Part shown: positions 1-5,476 of the stretch, one piece after another
Position numbering within the stretch: position 1 is the stretch's first letter
Layout: each line of letters starts with the position of its first letter
NCBI GenBank assembly: GCA_964594625.1
Contig: CAZQNC010000099.1
Location: forward strand, 1-5,476
Direction: 5' to 3'
Source of the DNA: CAZESS01 sp964594625
GTDB taxonomy: Archaea; Thermoplasmatota; E2; UBA202; DSCA01
DNA: 5,476 nt
The notes under the pieces: model-generated
Seen by the model: only the letters and a program-made list of their open reading frames with translations
Databases searched by the model: none
Told to the model about the DNA's origin: nothing
Position numbers and translations under genes: made by a program

Positions 1-85
1 CGCCTGCTACATGACAAAAAAAATACAGACGAAAAACCGGCAAATCTGTAACCACTCCAGGTAGACCCAAAACTGTTTCCCCAAG

Positions 86-93
86 TTATTTAA
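86..93 (+). promoter_or_regulatory. TATA-like box of the aminotransferase-like gene
   Basis: TTATTTAA stands out as an AT-rich octamer in otherwise mixed sequence. Archaeal transcription usually starts about 25 bases downstream of the box centre, which predicts a start near 114-116 and a leader of about 14 bases before the ATG at 129. The in-frame ATG at 93 overlaps the box, so it would not be on such a transcript. No operator-like repeat is evident around it. The call rests on composition and spacing alone. Confidence 0.45.
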
Positions 94-128
94 TGGAGGA
101 ACGGATTAAGAGGTACGAGTTGGGAAGT

Positions 129-1619
129 ATGAACAAAACCCATTTTGCACATATTTTGGTACCAGAGAGAGCAGACCATCCCGAACGAAGCCATGCAACG
201 CTGGAACGAGTCATAGAGGTCCTCGACAACGTCCTCGGCGACCAGGCAGCGCCACACGTACAGCAGCTCAAACAACGGCTCGACGTCGACAAACGAGCGC
301 CGCTGAACATGGAGCAGGCACACGCCGTCGCCGCCGTACTCGACCAGGCAGCCCTGCCCCACCACGTCACCAGGGAAATAATCGGGCAGCTCCGGGAATC
401 CGAGATAGCCACCGCGGAAGCAAAGGAGCTCCACCGACGGTACAAGACACCTGTATCAGCATTGGAGGAAGACATCGTCCCCGTCCGGGGAGACGGCTGC
501 TGGATACGCGACACCCACGGCGAATGGTATCTCGACATGGACAGCAACTACAGCGCCACCAACCTGGGCATGGCCAACGAGGAACTCGCACGGGGGCTCT
601 ACAACCAGGCGAAGCTGCTGGTCTCGATGAAAGAAGACCGCGTCCAGATAGCCCGCACCCGGTTTCTCCGGGAAATCGGGCAGATGATGCCCCCCGGACT
701 GGAACACTTCTACTGGCAGAACTCCGGGGGTGAAGCGGTCGACAAATGCATCAAGTTCGCCAAAGCCTACACCGACAGCAAAGACGTCATCGCCTTCAAA
801 AACGGCTTCCACGGCCGGACGCACGGTGCCGTCGCCGTGACATGGAACGAGGACTACCGACGGCCGTTCCACCTCCACGAGGAAGACTGGGTGCACTTCG
901 CCGACTTCAACGACATCGACTCCGTCCGAGAGACCATGGATCAAAGCGGCGCCCGGACCATCATCATGGAAATGGTGCAGGGCGAAGAAGCCGGCAACAC
1001 CCCGGCGGAGCAGGACTTCATCGACAGCCTCTGGCGTCTGGCTGATGAACGCAACGCGGTCATCATCGACGACGAAGTCCAGGCCGGATTCGGCCGCACC
1101 GCCGTCAACGAGGGCGACTGGTTCGCCTGCCAGAGCTACAACGTCACACCAGACATCATGGCCATCGGCAAATCATTCGGCGGCGGCTACCCCGTCACCG
1201 CGGTGGTCACCACCAGGGAGATATCAGACGCGATGCAGCCCGGCTGGGATGGCTCAACCTTCGGCGGCAACCCCATGGCCATGACCGCCGCGTTGATAGC
1301 AACGAGGCAGATGCGCCGCCACAACATCACGGGCAACGTCATCGACAGGGCAGCGCAGATGCAAGAGGGCTTCACCAGGCTCCAGCAGAAGCACCCCGTT
1401 ATGGAGGACATACACGGACGCGGGCTCATGCTCGCCTTCTCCGTCGGCAGCCCCGACAACGTCGAAGCATTGCAGCATCATCTCCGCGAACAGCACGTCA
1501 AATCCACGCTGTCCACCGGGGAATACATCCGCTTCCTGCCGCCGACCATCATCAGCCAGGGCGAAACCTCGTTCTTCCTGCAGCAGCTCGACACGGCGCT
1601 CAACAACCTGTCCTGCTAA
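129..1619 (+). CDS. Class III PLP-dependent aminotransferase (or racemase) with long N-terminal extension
   Basis: A fold-type I, class III PLP enzyme of the ornithine/acetylornithine/GABA aminotransferase family, cytosolic. Numbered from the ATG at 129 (496 aa), visible motifs are NSGGEA (198-203) for phosphate binding, NGFHGRT (225-231) with the aromatic that stacks on PLP, EMVQGEE (281-287) replacing the usual EPVQGEG, DDEVQAGFGRT (314-324) whose Asp315 should bind the pyridine nitrogen, GKSFGGGYPV (347-356) with Schiff-base Lys348, and STFGGNP (376-382). The catalytic domain begins near residue 106, so about 105 residues precede it; that part is mostly helical and unrecognised. Typical ArgD-like proteins are about 400 aa. 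An in-frame ATG at 93 would add 12 residues, but it overlaps the TATA-like box and has no Shine-Dalgarno site, so I prefer 129. It is the first gene of a same-strand cluster ending in an amino acid dehydrogenase. All catalytic residues are present. Substrate is unknown, and some archaeal members of this family are amino acid racemases. Confidence 0.88.
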   Translation: MNKTHFAHILVPERADHPERSHATLERVIEVLDNVLGDQAAPHVQQLKQRLDVDKRAPLNMEQAHAVAAVLDQAALPHHVTREIIGQLRESEIATAEAKELHRRYKTPVSALEEDIVPVRGDGCWIRDTHGEWYLDMDSNYSATNLGMANEELARGLYNQAKLLVSMKEDRVQIARTRFLREIGQMMPPGLEHFYWQNSGGEAVDKCIKFAKAYTDSKDVIAFKNGFHGRTHGAVAVTWNEDYRRPFHLHEEDWVHFADFNDIDSVRETMDQSGARTIIMEMVQGEEAGNTPAEQDFIDSLWRLADERNAVIIDDEVQAGFGRTAVNEGDWFACQSYNVTPDIMAIGKSFGGGYPVTAVVTTREISDAMQPGWDGSTFGGNPMAMTAALIATRQMRRHNITGNVIDRAAQMQEGFTRLQQKHPVMEDIHGRGLMLAFSVGSPDNVEALQHHLREQHVKSTLSTGEYIRFLPPTIISQGETSFFLQQLDTALNNLSC

Positions 1620-1636
1620 CCCGGCAGGATAAAGCA

Positions 1637-1641
1637 TATAT
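1637..1641 (+). promoter_or_regulatory. TATA-like box upstream of the 146-aa gene
   Basis: TATAT, within CATATATGG and preceded by AAAG (a possible purine-rich BRE), lies in the 45-base gap after the aminotransferase-like gene. Its centre is 26 bases before the ATG at 1665, the spacing expected for a leaderless archaeal transcript. No Shine-Dalgarno site precedes that ATG, which agrees. If real, the downstream genes can be expressed separately from the PLP enzyme. Confidence 0.45.
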
Positions 1642-1656
1642 GGCCTGTGGCTATAT
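1638..1656. repeat. Imperfect 8-bp inverted repeat over the promoter
   Basis: ATATGGCC (1638-1645) and GGCTATAT (1649-1656) form an 8-bp inverted repeat with a 3-base TGT spacer and one mismatch, which would be a G-U pair in RNA. It overlaps the TATA-like box and stops 8 bases before the ATG at 1665. The position suits an operator for a dimeric repressor. Alternatively it is a weak hairpin in read-through mRNA. Short imperfect repeats also arise by chance. Confidence 0.35.
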
Positions 1657-1664
1657 CGTTTAGG

Positions 1665-2105
1665 ATGGCAACTGTCGACGAGATTCTGGAGGAACAGCGC
1701 GAGGAAGGCCGGCGTATCATCGAGCGGAGTTCGACCTCCCGGGAGCTGTACGAGGAGCTCAAAAAAGAATGCCCCCATGTTCCCGAGGAGGAAATCGTCC
1801 GCCTGTTCAAATCGGTGGCCGCCGGCACCAAGATGGTGGACAGCGCCATCGTCGCCGCTGCGCACAACATGGAATACAACGCGACGCATCCCGCCCGGGA
1901 GGACCGGCCCTGGATAGACCTGTTTTTCACGGACACCGCCCGAGACCTTATGTCGCCCGAAAAGCTCATCAAAGACCGGGAGCTCTACCGGGAATACATC
2001 GAGATGATCAGCGGGCTGGAAGCCAAATATGACGAGGAGGAGCAGCCCGACCTCTCCATCTTCAGACGGCAGACGACGGTGTTCCTCAAAGACCACGTGG
2101 AGTGA
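1665..2105 (+). CDS. Unrecognised 146-aa acidic helical protein in the dehydrogenase cluster
   Basis: I do not recognise this family. The product is soluble with no signal peptide or membrane segment, rich in Glu and Arg, and reads as almost wholly helical: a charged helix over about residues 2-19, another over 21-33, and a more hydrophobic one over 39-62 containing SVAAGTKMVDSAIVAAAHN. A Pro/Asp-rich turn at about 70-78 (THPAREDRPW) is followed by further charged helices. It has one cysteine (residue 36), so it is unlikely to hold an Fe-S cluster by itself, and no catalytic motif is evident. The start at 1665 fits the TATA spacing; GTG at 1647 would add six residues but falls between TATA box and predicted transcript start. 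It ends 4 bases before the alpha subunit gene, whose Shine-Dalgarno site covers its stop codon, so the two are probably co-expressed. An accessory, assembly or regulatory partner of the complex is possible but inferred from position only. Confidence 0.8.
   Translation: MATVDEILEEQREEGRRIIERSSTSRELYEELKKECPHVPEEEIVRLFKSVAAGTKMVDSAIVAAAHNMEYNATHPAREDRPWIDLFFTDTARDLMSPEKLIKDRELYREYIEMISGLEAKYDEEEQPDLSIFRRQTTVFLKDHVE
2099..2105 (+). promoter_or_regulatory. Shine-Dalgarno site fixing the GTG start of the alpha subunit
   Basis: GGAGTGA lies 4 bases upstream of GTG at 2110 and includes the stop codon of the preceding gene. It supports the GTG start; the next in-frame ATG would fall inside the [2Fe-2S] domain and remove one of its four cysteines. 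Confidence 0.6.
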
Positions 2106-2109
2106 AACC

Positions 2110-3558
2110 GTGCGAATACAGCGCCATCCCATCCTCGACTTCGACCGTCGCCACCGGTTTACTTTTTCATACAACGGCGAGCCCGTCACTGCCTACGAGG
2201 GCGAAAGCATCGCCGCGGCATTGCACGCCGCCGGGGTCAACGTGCTCTCGCGGAGCGTCACACATGACCGCCCCCGGGGGTTCTTCTGCGGCATCGGGAA
2301 ATGCTCGTCGTGCCTCATGCGGGTCGACGGCATCCCCTCCGTTCGCACCTGCATCGTCCCCGCCCGGCAGGACATGACAGTGGAATCCGCGCAGGGACGG
2401 CTCCCCGAGGCCTCCTTCGAGTCACATACCCCGATAGATATAGCGGTGGAGGTGCTCGTCGTCGGCGCCGGGCCGGCGGGCATGATGGCGGCCGTGGAGG
2501 CGGCCGGCCACGACAGCCGGGTATTGCTCGTCGACGAAAACCCACGGATGGGCGGACAGCTCGTCAAGCAGACGCACAAGTTTTTCGGCTCAAAGCAGGA
2601 GCGGGCGGGCACCCGGGGCGTCGCCATCGCCCGGGAGCTCGAAGAACAGATAGCCTCGCATGTCGAAAAAGGCCGGGTTGACACCTTGCTGCAGACCTCA
2701 GCGTTCGGCTACTACGGCCACAGCAACGATGGACATGTCATCGCGGCTGCCAACCGCATGGAAAACCAGCTGTACCGCATCAAAGCACGGCAGGTGGTCA
2801 TCGCCACCGGGGCCATGGAAAACATGCTGGCGTTTCCCGGCAACGACCTCCCCGGCGTCTACGGCGCGGGCGGCGTCCAGACCCTGATGAACGTCTACGG
2901 CGTCAGACCGGGGCGGCGGGTGCTGATGGTCGGCGCCGGCAACGTCGGGCTCATCGTCTCCTACCAGCTTTTGCAGGCCGGCGTCGACGTCGACCGGGTC
3001 GTCGAAGCCATGCCCCGCATCGGCGGCTACCATGTACACGCGGCGAAGCTCCGCCGCCACGGCGTTCCCATCCAGACCCGGCATTCCATCCGGGAGGTCT
3101 ACGGCGACGGCCAGGTGGAGGGCGCCACCATTGTGGAGCTCGACGAAAACTGGAACGAGATACCGGGACGCGAGGAAGACGTGCCATGCGACACCGTCTG
3201 CCTGGCCGTGGGCCTGACACCGTCAGCCCGGCTGCTGTTCCAGGCCGGCGCAGTGCAGCGCTACATCCCGGCGGCCGGCGGACACGTCGCACTGCACAAC
3301 GACCGGATGGAAACCTCCATCCCGGGCCTGTACACGGCGGGTGACACGTCGGGCATCGAGGAAGCCTCAACGGCCATGGTGGAAGGCAAAATCGCCGGGC
3401 TGGCAGCCGCCGACGCGGTGCGCGACATAGACAACGCCGAGGAATTGTTGCAGGACTACCATGACCGCCTGGCCGACATGCGGGCCGGGCCGTTCGGCGA
3501 AAAACCGCGAATGGCAAAAAACATCATACACGAGGAGGCAGACCATGCGGGAATATGA
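2110..3558 (+). CDS. [2Fe-2S]/FAD alpha-type subunit of an amino acid dehydrogenase complex
   Basis: Predicted NAD(P)/FAD-dependent oxidoreductase subunit of 482 aa from GTG at 2110. Residues about 15-95 form a Fer2_4-type [2Fe-2S] domain with Cys60-x4-Cys65-x2-Cys68-x12-Cys81. A pyridine nucleotide-disulfide oxidoreductase fold follows: first dinucleotide site VVGAGPAG (117-124) with acidic residues VDE at 141-143, an IATGA turn at 231-235, a second Rossmann site MVGAGNVG (273-280), and the C-terminal FAD motif LYTAGDTSG (407-415). This is the architecture of HcnA plus HcnB, opine oxidase OoxA, archaeal dye-linked proline dehydrogenase alpha and the N-terminal half of sarcosine oxidase alpha. 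It lacks the C-terminal BFD and GCV_T domains of sarcosine oxidase alpha; a BFD-like protein is instead encoded separately at 4006. It should pass electrons from the DAO subunit to further carriers or a nucleotide. In the related archaeal PDH1 complex the second nucleotide site binds ATP, as I recall, so NAD(P) use should not be assumed. Its end overlaps the next gene by 14 bases. Confidence 0.88.
   Translation: MRIQRHPILDFDRRHRFTFSYNGEPVTAYEGESIAAALHAAGVNVLSRSVTHDRPRGFFCGIGKCSSCLMRVDGIPSVRTCIVPARQDMTVESAQGRLPEASFESHTPIDIAVEVLVVGAGPAGMMAAVEAAGHDSRVLLVDENPRMGGQLVKQTHKFFGSKQERAGTRGVAIARELEEQIASHVEKGRVDTLLQTSAFGYYGHSNDGHVIAAANRMENQLYRIKARQVVIATGAMENMLAFPGNDLPGVYGAGGVQTLMNVYGVRPGRRVLMVGAGNVGLIVSYQLLQAGVDVDRVVEAMPRIGGYHVHAAKLRRHGVPIQTRHSIREVYGDGQVEGATIVELDENWNEIPGREEDVPCDTVCLAVGLTPSARLLFQAGAVQRYIPAAGGHVALHNDRMETSIPGLYTAGDTSGIEEASTAMVEGKIAGLAAADAVRDIDNAEELLQDYHDRLADMRAGPFGEKPRMAKNIIHEEADHAGI
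3532..3538 (+). promoter_or_regulatory. Strong Shine-Dalgarno site for the 4Fe-4S protein
   Basis: GAGGAGG, 6 bases before ATG at 3545 and inside the end of the alpha gene. It selects 3545 over the upstream in-frame ATG at 3461, which would add 28 residues with no family resemblance. Confidence 0.7.
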
Positions 3559-4009
3559 ACGTACCGGCGTGCTATCCGAGGACATTTTCGACCTGCCAAC
3601 GGAGGAGCAGCTCCGGAAGGGCGTGGCCATCGTGGAATGCGTGCAGGAGATACCTTGCAATCCATGTGTCGACGCATGCCCGACCGACGCCATCACCATG
3701 GAGGACATCAACGCGCCGCCCCACGTCGACTACGAGGCCTGCATCGGCTGCGGGCAATGCGTCGCCGTCTGCCCCGGCCTGGCCTGCTTCGTCGTCAAGA
3801 CCGAGAACGACCACGCGCTGATCACCCTGCCATACGAGATGCTTCCCCTGCCAGAGAAGGGTGACCACGTTGCAGCGCTCAACCGCCACGGCGAGCAAGT
3901 GGGCACGGCGGTCGTCCGCAGCGTCAAAAATGATGACACGCCCGTCATAACCGTACAGGTGGCGAAGGAGCACGCGATGCAGGTCAGGGCCATCGAGGTG
4001 GAGCCATGA
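3545..4009 (+). CDS. Two-cluster 4Fe-4S ferredoxin-like subunit (gamma-type)
   Basis: A 154-aa electron-transfer protein. The ferredoxin-like core spans about residues 28-80. The second cluster motif is canonical: Cys66-x2-Cys69-x2-Cys72-x3-Cys76-Pro. The first is Cys38-x2-Cys41-x3-Cys45-Pro, with the fourth cysteine at 32, giving an x5 spacing in place of the usual x2; eight cluster ligands are therefore available, plus an extra Cys81. About 75 residues follow, containing LPYEMLPLPEKGD (95-107) and then alternating polar and hydrophobic stretches that look like a small beta domain. From memory, the same kind of tail occurs in 4Fe-4S partners of proline and hydroxyproline dehydrogenase-type complexes. 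Expected role: carry electrons between the flavoprotein subunits and an external acceptor in the cytosol. It overlaps the preceding gene by 14 bases and the next by 4 (ATGA), so translation is probably coupled. Confidence 0.88.
   Translation: MREYERTGVLSEDIFDLPTEEQLRKGVAIVECVQEIPCNPCVDACPTDAITMEDINAPPHVDYEACIGCGQCVAVCPGLACFVVKTENDHALITLPYEMLPLPEKGDHVAALNRHGEQVGTAVVRSVKNDDTPVITVQVAKEHAMQVRAIEVEP
3995..4000 (+). promoter_or_regulatory. Shine-Dalgarno site for the BFD-like gene
   Basis: GAGGTG ends 5 bases before the ATG at 4006 and lies within the last codons of the 4Fe-4S gene. It closely matches the usual anti-Shine-Dalgarno sequence and supports the start inside the ATGA overlap. Confidence 0.6.
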
Positions 4010-4272
4010 CCACGATAATCTGCCGATGCGAGGACGTCACCGAGGCGGATATCCTTGAAGCCATCGGGGACGGCTGCCAAACGTTGGACGAGCTCAAATA
4101 CCGGCTGCGCCTGGGCATGGGCCCCTGCCAGGGCCGTACCTGCCTGCTCCTGGCAGCCCGCATCCTGGCCAGGGAGACCGGGCAGTCCATCGAGGAGCTG
4201 GCATGGCAGACAGCGCGGCCGCTGGTGGTCCCCGTGTCGCTGGGCACCCTGGAAGGTGAGCCCCATGATTGA
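4006..4272 (+). CDS. Stand-alone BFD-like [2Fe-2S] protein (delta-type subunit)
   Basis: An 88-aa protein consisting almost only of a BFD-like [2Fe-2S] domain (bacterioferritin-associated ferredoxin, also found in NirB and sarcosine oxidase alpha). The four ligand cysteines are Cys6-x-Cys8 near the N-terminus, in ICRCEDVT, and Cys41-x4-Cys46 in GMGPCQGRTC. Cys24 lies outside the motif. A Pro-rich tail (residues 71-79, RPLVVPVSL) resembles the segment that follows this domain in fused dehydrogenase proteins. Its likely job is one more electron relay in the complex. It corresponds to the small extra subunit of the archaeal heterotetrameric proline dehydrogenases. It starts in a 4-base ATGA overlap with the 4Fe-4S gene and overlaps the DAO gene by 8 bases. 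The domain call is firm; exact partners are inferred from position. Confidence 0.88.
   Translation: MTTIICRCEDVTEADILEAIGDGCQTLDELKYRLRLGMGPCQGRTCLLLAARILARETGQSIEELAWQTARPLVVPVSLGTLEGEPHD
4253..4259 (+). promoter_or_regulatory. Shine-Dalgarno site for the DAO-family subunit
   Basis: AAGGTGA lies 5 bases before the ATG at 4265, within the end of the BFD-like gene. Together with the FAD motif beginning only six residues after that ATG, it fixes the start. Confidence 0.6.
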
Positions 4273-5413
4273 CCACGCCGATGCGGTCATCGTCGGCGGT
4301 GGCGTCAACGGCTGCGCCCTGGCCTACGAGCTCTCCAGGCGCGATGTCGACGTGGCCGTGGTGGAACGGGACATCCTGGCCAATGGAGCCACCGGGAGAT
4401 GCGGCGCCGGCATGCGCCAGCAGTGGTCCACCCGGGAAAACGTGATGCTGGCCAAAAAAAGCGTCGCTATATTCGAGCAGCTGTCCGAGGAGCTCGGGGC
4501 GGACATCGGCCTCCGGCAGGGCGGGTACCTGGTCATCGTCCACGACGAGGAGGGCATGCAGCAGTCAAGGCGGAACGTCGAACTGCAGCGCTCCCTGGGC
4601 CTGGACGTCGAGCTGCTCGGCCGGGATGAGATAACGGATGTGGTGTCCGTGCTTGACGTGGAGGGCATGGACGCCATCGGCGCCACGTTTTGCCCCACCG
4701 ACGGGCACGCGGACCCGTTCAAGACCACGTATGCCTACGCCGAGGCAGCGGAGCGGCAGGGCGCCCATTTCTGCCGGTTCACCAGGGTCGAGGACGTGCT
4801 CACAAAGGATGGTGAGGTCGCCGGTGTCAGAACAAGCAGAGGCGACATCGCCGCCGACTATGTGGTCAACGCGGCTGGGGCCTGGTCGAAGCAGGTAGCC
4901 GGGATGGCCGACGTGGCGCTTCCCAACGTGCCCTACAAGAAGGAGATCATGGTGACGGAGCGGATGGCCCGGGTGTTCGACGCCATGGTGATATCGTTCA
5001 AGGACGGCATCTATTTCAGCCAGCAGGAGGAGGGACAGGTGCTGGGCGGCATCCCGCCACCCGAGACGGTGACCGGCTACGATGACACCTCGACGCTGTC
5101 GTTTCTGCAGCACATGTCCAGCACGCTGGCACGCTATGCGCCTGTGCTCCGGCATGTCAAGGTATTGCGGCAGTGGACGGGCTACTACGACGTCACCCCG
5201 GACGCACGCCCGATCCTGGGCGAGGTCGACGAGCTCCATGGCTTCATACAATGCAACGGCTTCTCCGGCCACGGGTTCATGCTGGCGCCCATCGTCTCCC
5301 GCGTGTTGGCGCAGCGCATCGCCGGCGAGCAGCCAGAGGCGGACATCTCCGGTCTGCGCTACGACCGGTTCACCGAGGAAGACTTCGAGCGGGAGCAGTC
5401 CGTCGTCGGCTGA
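4265..5413 (+). CDS. DAO-family FAD-dependent amino/imino acid dehydrogenase (beta-type subunit)
   Basis: The probable catalytic subunit, 382 aa, of the D-amino acid oxidase/sarcosine oxidase beta/HcnC/proline dehydrogenase beta family. The N-terminal FAD fold shows VIVGGGVNG (8-16) and VVER (32-35) with Glu34 expected to bind the adenine ribose. GATGRCGAGMRQQW (41-54) is the family's flavin-contact loop. VNAAGAWS (201-208) and the C-terminal RQWTGYYDVTPDARPILG (302-319) and NGFSGHGFMLAP (331-342) are hallmark segments. Length matches the family (about 370-390 aa). By an alignment from memory, Pro151 sits where sarcosine oxidase beta has the histidine covalently bound to FMN, so any shared FMN is likely non-covalent. 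It should oxidise a secondary or primary amine next to a carboxylate, such as proline, hydroxyproline, sarcosine, glycine or an opine; the sequence does not say which. It is the last gene of the overlapping four-gene redox set. No signal peptide or membrane segment is present, as expected for a cytosolic complex. Confidence 0.88.
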   Translation: MIDHADAVIVGGGVNGCALAYELSRRDVDVAVVERDILANGATGRCGAGMRQQWSTRENVMLAKKSVAIFEQLSEELGADIGLRQGGYLVIVHDEEGMQQSRRNVELQRSLGLDVELLGRDEITDVVSVLDVEGMDAIGATFCPTDGHADPFKTTYAYAEAAERQGAHFCRFTRVEDVLTKDGEVAGVRTSRGDIAADYVVNAAGAWSKQVAGMADVALPNVPYKKEIMVTERMARVFDAMVISFKDGIYFSQQEEGQVLGGIPPPETVTGYDDTSTLSFLQHMSSTLARYAPVLRHVKVLRQWTGYYDVTPDARPILGEVDELHGFIQCNGFSGHGFMLAPIVSRVLAQRIAGEQPEADISGLRYDRFTEEDFEREQSVVG

Positions 5414-5425
5414 ACGGTGCTACCA

Positions 5426-5438
5426 TTATATTTATAAG
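5426..5438 (+). promoter_or_regulatory. TATA-like promoter of the gene entering the right edge
   Basis: A run of 13 bases with only one G or C (TTATATTTATAAG) begins 12 bases after the DAO stop codon. It is the best TATA candidate in the window and suggests that a new transcription unit starts here. A box centred near 5430 would start transcription near 5454, leaving room for the Shine-Dalgarno site. No T-rich terminator is visible between the two genes. Confidence 0.6.
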
Positions 5439-5457
5439 CAATGGGTCTATTTCAGGT

Positions 5458-5462
5458 AGGAG
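5458..5462 (+). promoter_or_regulatory. Shine-Dalgarno site for the truncated last gene
   Basis: AGGAG, 5 bases before the ATG at 5468. It favours this start over the in-frame ATG at 5441, which abuts the TATA-like box and has no Shine-Dalgarno site. Confidence 0.5.
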
Positions 5463-5467
5463 ATTTC

Positions 5468-5476
5468 ATGTATTAT
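5468..5476 (+). CDS. Start of a gene cut by the window edge
   Basis: Only ATG plus two Tyr codons are inside the window, so the product cannot be identified. The call rests on the ATG having a Shine-Dalgarno site 5 bases upstream and a TATA-like box about 35 bases upstream. The alternative in-frame start at 5441 would add nine residues. Whether it belongs to the same pathway is unknown. Confidence 0.4.

Noticed and set aside
16..23. Run of eight A, a T-run terminator on the minus strand
   Set aside because: A minus-strand gene ending here would have to lie to its right, where only + strand genes are found.
1..64. Possible 3' end of an upstream gene, or a 17-codon ORF at 11-64
   Set aside because: Two forward frames are open from the left edge to TAA at 49-51 and TAG at 62-64, so a gene tail is possible, but there is too little sequence to tell. 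The short ORF has no Shine-Dalgarno site.
1254..2189. Long open frame on the minus strand (311 codons)
   Set aside because: It lies antisense across the PLP enzyme and the 146-aa gene, shows no family motif, and is the expected shadow of GC-rich coding sequence on the opposite strand.
4565..5272. Minus-strand open frame of 235 codons
   Set aside because: It is antisense to the DAO gene, whose hallmark motifs run through the same region. It has no recognisable product.
2110..5413. Classical heterotetrameric sarcosine oxidase (SoxBDAG)
   Set aside because: Alpha lacks the GCV_T folate domain, no SoxD or SoxG is present, and the beta position for the covalent FMN histidine appears to be proline.
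2110..5413. Hydrogen cyanide synthase HcnABC
   Set aside because: Subunit folds are alike, but HcnA and HcnB are separate proteins there and no 4Fe-4S or BFD partner is used. The four-gene set fits proline dehydrogenase-type complexes better, though glycine as substrate is not excluded.
1..5476. Mobile element, CRISPR, defence system or RNA gene
   Set aside because: No transposase, integrase, direct-repeat array, tRNA-like fold or sharp change of composition was seen.

Overview
The window looks like chromosomal DNA from a moderately GC-rich archaeon. Three start regions carry AT-rich TATA-like boxes. Genes behind those boxes appear leaderless or short-leadered, while genes inside the cluster have strong Shine-Dalgarno sites, a mix common in archaea. 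Isoleucine is written ATC or ATA with few ATT codons despite the high GC, which also fits. I cannot place the lineage more precisely. No tRNA, rRNA, CRISPR, insertion sequence or phage gene is visible.

Layout, all on the + strand: a short non-coding stretch with a probable promoter (1-128); a class III PLP enzyme with an unusual N-terminal extension of about 105 residues (129-1619); a 45-base gap with a TATA-like box and an imperfect inverted repeat; an unrecognised 146-residue acidic, helical protein (1665-2105); then four tightly packed redox genes. These are a [2Fe-2S]/FAD alpha-type subunit (2110-3558), a two-cluster 4Fe-4S protein (3545-4009), a stand-alone BFD-like [2Fe-2S] protein (4006-4272) and a DAO-family flavoprotein (4265-5413). 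Each junction among the four overlaps by 4 to 14 bases. The window ends just after the first codons of another gene with its own TATA box and Shine-Dalgarno site.

The four redox genes together match the plan of the archaeal dye-linked L-proline dehydrogenase heterotetramers (alpha, gamma, delta, beta) and their relatives: HCN synthase HcnABC, opine oxidases and hydroxyproline dehydrogenases. Family knowledge suggests that the DAO subunit oxidises an amino or imino acid, and that electrons pass through flavins and Fe-S centres of the other subunits to a carrier. The substrate cannot be read from the sequence. The PLP enzyme upstream could supply or remove that substrate by transamination, or by racemisation, since some archaeal class III enzymes are racemases. 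The most novel parts are the PLP enzyme's N-terminal extension, the unknown 146-residue protein between the PLP enzyme and the dehydrogenase, and the palindrome at that protein's promoter.
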